From contig BBOA01000016.1 in assembly GCA_001485295.1 (NCBI GenBank), forward strand, positions 1-33,422: a DNA stretch of 33,422 nt. Direction: 5' to 3'. Below, piece after piece: positions 31,629-33,422 of this stretch. Position 1 is the first letter of the stretch; every line of letters begins with the position of its first letter. A model generated the notes under the pieces. That model was not told where the DNA came from. It was given only the letters and a program-made list of their open reading frames with translations, and did no database searches. The stretch is from Type-B symbiont of Plautia stali. Its GTDB lineage: Bacteria > Pseudomonadota > Gammaproteobacteria > Enterobacterales > Enterobacteriaceae. The position numbers were made by a program, and so were the translations under genes.

Positions 31629-31652
31629 ATGCCTAGTCGCGGACGAAACAGA

Positions 31653-32465
31653 CTAGCAGTAAAGTGCCAGCAGTTCATCGACTTGGGTGCGACCCGTTAT
31701 GCTCCGGCTGATAGAACGCCGCGCCTTAACCACATGTAATACTGCATCCTGATACCAGAGACGCGTCAGCGCGGTATCATGATTCGAAATCAGAACCGGT
31801 ATGCGGCTCTCCAGCGCCATCCGCGACGCTAGTTCAGCGAGATGCTGCTGCTCGCGCAGGCTAAAGCTGTTGGTATGGTAGGCTGTGAAGTTGGCCGTCG
31901 CCGACAGCGGCGCATAGGGCGGATCGCAATAGACCACCGACCCTGCCTGCGCGTTGGTCAGGGTAACATCGTACGATTCGCAGACAAAGGTCGCCTTTTG
32001 CGCCCGCTCGGCAAACCACAGCAGCTCTGCTTCAGGAAAGTAGGGCTTACGGTAGCGGCCGAAAGGCACGTTGAATTCGCCGCGCAAGTTATAGCGACAC
32101 AGGCCGTTGTAGCCGTGGCGGTTGAGATAGAGAAACAGCAGCGCGCGCTCATAGAGATCGCTGCAAGCGTTAAAGGCGATGCGGCGCAGATAGTAACACT
32201 CTGACGTATTGCATTCCGGCGAAAACAGCCGACGTGCATCTTCGATAAAGGCCAAGCTGCGGTGCTTAACGATGTTATAGAGGTTAATCAGGTCGCTGTT
32301 AATATCCGCCAAGTGATAGCGCGCATAGTCGGTGTTGAGAAACACCGAACCCGCGCCGACAAAAGGCTCAATCAGCCAGTCGCCTTGCGGCAGATGGCGA
32401 CGGATATTCTCCATCAGGGGATATTTGCCTCCTGCCCATTTCAAGAAAGCGCGATTTTTCTTCAT
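31653..32465 (-). CDS. dam: DNA adenine methyltransferase Dam
   Basis: Methylates adenine N6 in GATC, guiding mismatch repair and replication timing. I choose the start at 32465 (MKKNRAFLKWAGGKYPLMEN), matching E. coli, over longer in-frame starts inside the damX-dam spacer; the ribosome binding site is weak, as far as I can see. 270 residues (E. coli 278). The SAM-binding FVGAGSVF (about 35-42) and the catalytic DPPY (in VVYCDPPYAPLSATANFTAY) are intact. The C-terminus stops at DELLALYC with TAG, about 10 residues earlier than E. coli; the tail is not catalytic. GATC sites are plentiful in the window. Probably functional. Confidence 0.94.
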   Translation of the reverse strand: MKKNRAFLKWAGGKYPLMENIRRHLPQGDWLIEPFVGAGSVFLNTDYARYHLADINSDLINLYNIVKHRSLAFIEDARRLFSPECNTSECYYLRRIAFNACSDLYERALLFLYLNRHGYNGLCRYNLRGEFNVPFGRYRKPYFPEAELLWFAERAQKATFVCESYDVTLTNAQAGSVVYCDPPYAPLSATANFTAYHTNSFSLREQQHLAELASRMALESRIPVLISNHDTALTRLWYQDAVLHVVKARRSISRSITGRTQVDELLALYC

Positions 32466-32561
32466 GATGCTGTCGTGGTTATACATCTTATTGCGGAGCT
32501 GTGGCGGACCGACAGCAGAACGGCGCTTACCAACAGGGCCGGATTGACTCGCCCACATAGT

Positions 32562-33422
32562 TTACTGGCTGGCTTCTTTCTTCACCCAAGGATTTTGCGC
32601 GCGCACTTCAGCGGGCAGCGAAGCGACGGCGCGGCGCGCGTTTGCCGAGGTCGTGTAAGACCCGCTCACCAGCACGTACCATGGCTTGCCGTTACACGTG
32701 TTTTTATAAACGTGATAGCCGCTAAGATTCTGTTTTTTCTCCCAGGCGTTCAGGCTTTCCGCGTGCGCCGCGCCGCTCAGCTGCAGCATATAGTTACCGC
32801 CCGGCACCGACTTGCCTGATGCCGCGCTGCTGCCCATCGCGCCGTTGATGGCAGGATGCGCAGGCGTGGTATGGGTGCGGCTTTCGCTGGCCGCAGGTCG
32901 GCTGGCGGTCGCGGATTTATGCGACGGCGCGCTGATGCTGTTGTCGGCGCTGTCGCTGATGGTCGCTGGCGCGGTCGGCAGCGACCTGCCGCCCTGCGCG
33001 GCGTTATCAGCCTGCTGCTGATTGCTCAACGCGCTGTTAAGATCGCCTAGCAGGGTAACGCGCTGCTGGTTAGCGGGCGTCTCCACCGGCGCCGCCTGCG
33101 TCGGCGTAGAGGAGACCGGCGGCATGGAGACGTCGCGCGGCGCGCTGACTGTCGTCGCACCTTCCGGCGGCGCGCTCTGGCCGCCGCTTATGGCGGTCGA
33201 GCCAGAGAGATCGATGCTCTTCTTACCGCCGGGAAAAGCCGACTTGTTGCCTGCAGTCGGTTTGCTCTCGTTCGGGCCTTTCAGAGCCGAACCGATGCCG
33301 AGCACCAGTAACAGCAGCACCAAAATGCCGATGCCCATCGTGATATACTGGCGCGAAACCGGCACCTTAGGCGCGGAAGACGTCTTACGCGGGCACGAGG
33401 GACGGCAGTCGATGGCGTCAGG
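32562..33422 (-). CDS. damX: DamX, SPOR-domain division protein (5' end outside window)
   Basis: Bitopic inner-membrane protein of the divisome. The reading frame is open to the window edge, so the gene's start lies beyond 33422; a GTG at 33363-33365 is internal. Visible parts are a short basic cytoplasmic segment (CPRKTSSAPKVPVSRQ), one membrane helix (ITMGIGILVLLLLVLGIGSA, about 33300-33360), a long low-complexity Pro/Ser/Ala/Gln linker and a C-terminal SPOR domain (NYMLQLSGAAHAESLNAW, KPWYVLVSGSYTTSANARRA). The linker is shorter than in E. coli, which is usual for this fast-evolving part. No stops or shifts. dam follows after 96 bp. Confidence 0.9.
   Translation of the reverse strand, partial: PDAIDCRPSCPRKTSSAPKVPVSRQYITMGIGILVLLLLVLGIGSALKGPNESKPTAGNKSAFPGGKKSIDLSGSTAISGGQSAPPEGATTVSAPRDVSMPPVSSTPTQAAPVETPANQQRVTLLGDLNSALSNQQQADNAAQGGRSLPTAPATISDSADNSISAPSHKSATASRPAASESRTHTTPAHPAINGAMGSSAASGKSVPGGNYMLQLSGAAHAESLNAWEKKQNLSGYHVYKNTCNGKPWYVLVSGSYTTSANARRAVASLPAEVRAQNPWVKKEASQ

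Overview
This window is a chromosomal segment of a gammaproteobacterium in the Enterobacterales, at roughly 55-60% GC by eye. Gene content and order closely follow the Escherichia coli str-crp-nir-dam region: fusA-rpsG-rpsL, tusBCD, yheO, fkpA, slyX/slyD, yheV-kefB-kefG, yheS, yheT-yheU-prkB, crp, yhfK, argD-pabA-fic, ppiA/tsgA, nirBD-cysG and trpS-gph-rpe-dam-damX. Protein similarity suggests an Erwinia/Pantoea-like lineage, but that is only an impression. About 20 genes look intact and about 19 are broken by stops, frameshifts or deletions while still recognisable. Together with the still high GC, this mixture is what a recently host-restricted lineage (for example an insect symbiont early in genome reduction) would look like.

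Layout. Positions 1-9946 are almost fully intact: translation genes (EF-G, S7, S12) with their promoter and S7 autoregulatory spacer, the tRNA sulfur relay tusDCB with yheO, the chaperone fkpA, slyX, yheV and the potassium efflux pair kefGB; only slyD is broken. Positions 10060-17050 are a graveyard: yheS, a tauABCD taurine operon in which only tauD is near-complete, a LacI-family regulator, a LysE-family exporter, yheT and yheU. The tau-lacI-lysE block lies between yheS and yheT, which are adjacent in E. coli, so it is an accessory insertion that has since decayed. prkB and crp (17112-19215) are intact, flanked by remnants of yhfA and yhfK. argD (with a pair of ArgR boxes) and pabA are intact. 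fic, yhfG, ppiA, tsgA, nirB, nirD and cysG (22867-29332) are all broken and nirC is missing. trpS, rpe, dam and the window's part of damX are intact, with a decayed gph between trpS and rpe.

Function. Information processing, tRNA modification, arginine and folate precursor synthesis, the pentose phosphate step and Dam methylation are kept. Nitrite reduction, siroheme synthesis and sulfonate-sulfur scavenging are lost together; this is coherent, because both nitrite reductase and the assimilatory sulfite reductase that would use TauD's sulfite need siroheme from CysG.

Most striking pattern. By hand alignment, about 25 in-frame TAG stops in the pseudogenes outnumber TGA (about 7) and TAA (about 1). 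Most TAGs replace CAG (Gln) or a TGG (Trp) preceded by C. Both, and the Leu CTA codons in intact genes, fit one rule: C-to-T change in the trinucleotide CAG on either strand. The tetranucleotide CTAG, normally rare in enterobacteria, occurs about 75 times here. I read this as a mutational signature (repair loss or a cytosine-modifying activity), not stop-codon reassignment. I found no tRNA, rRNA, insertion sequence, prophage or CRISPR array.
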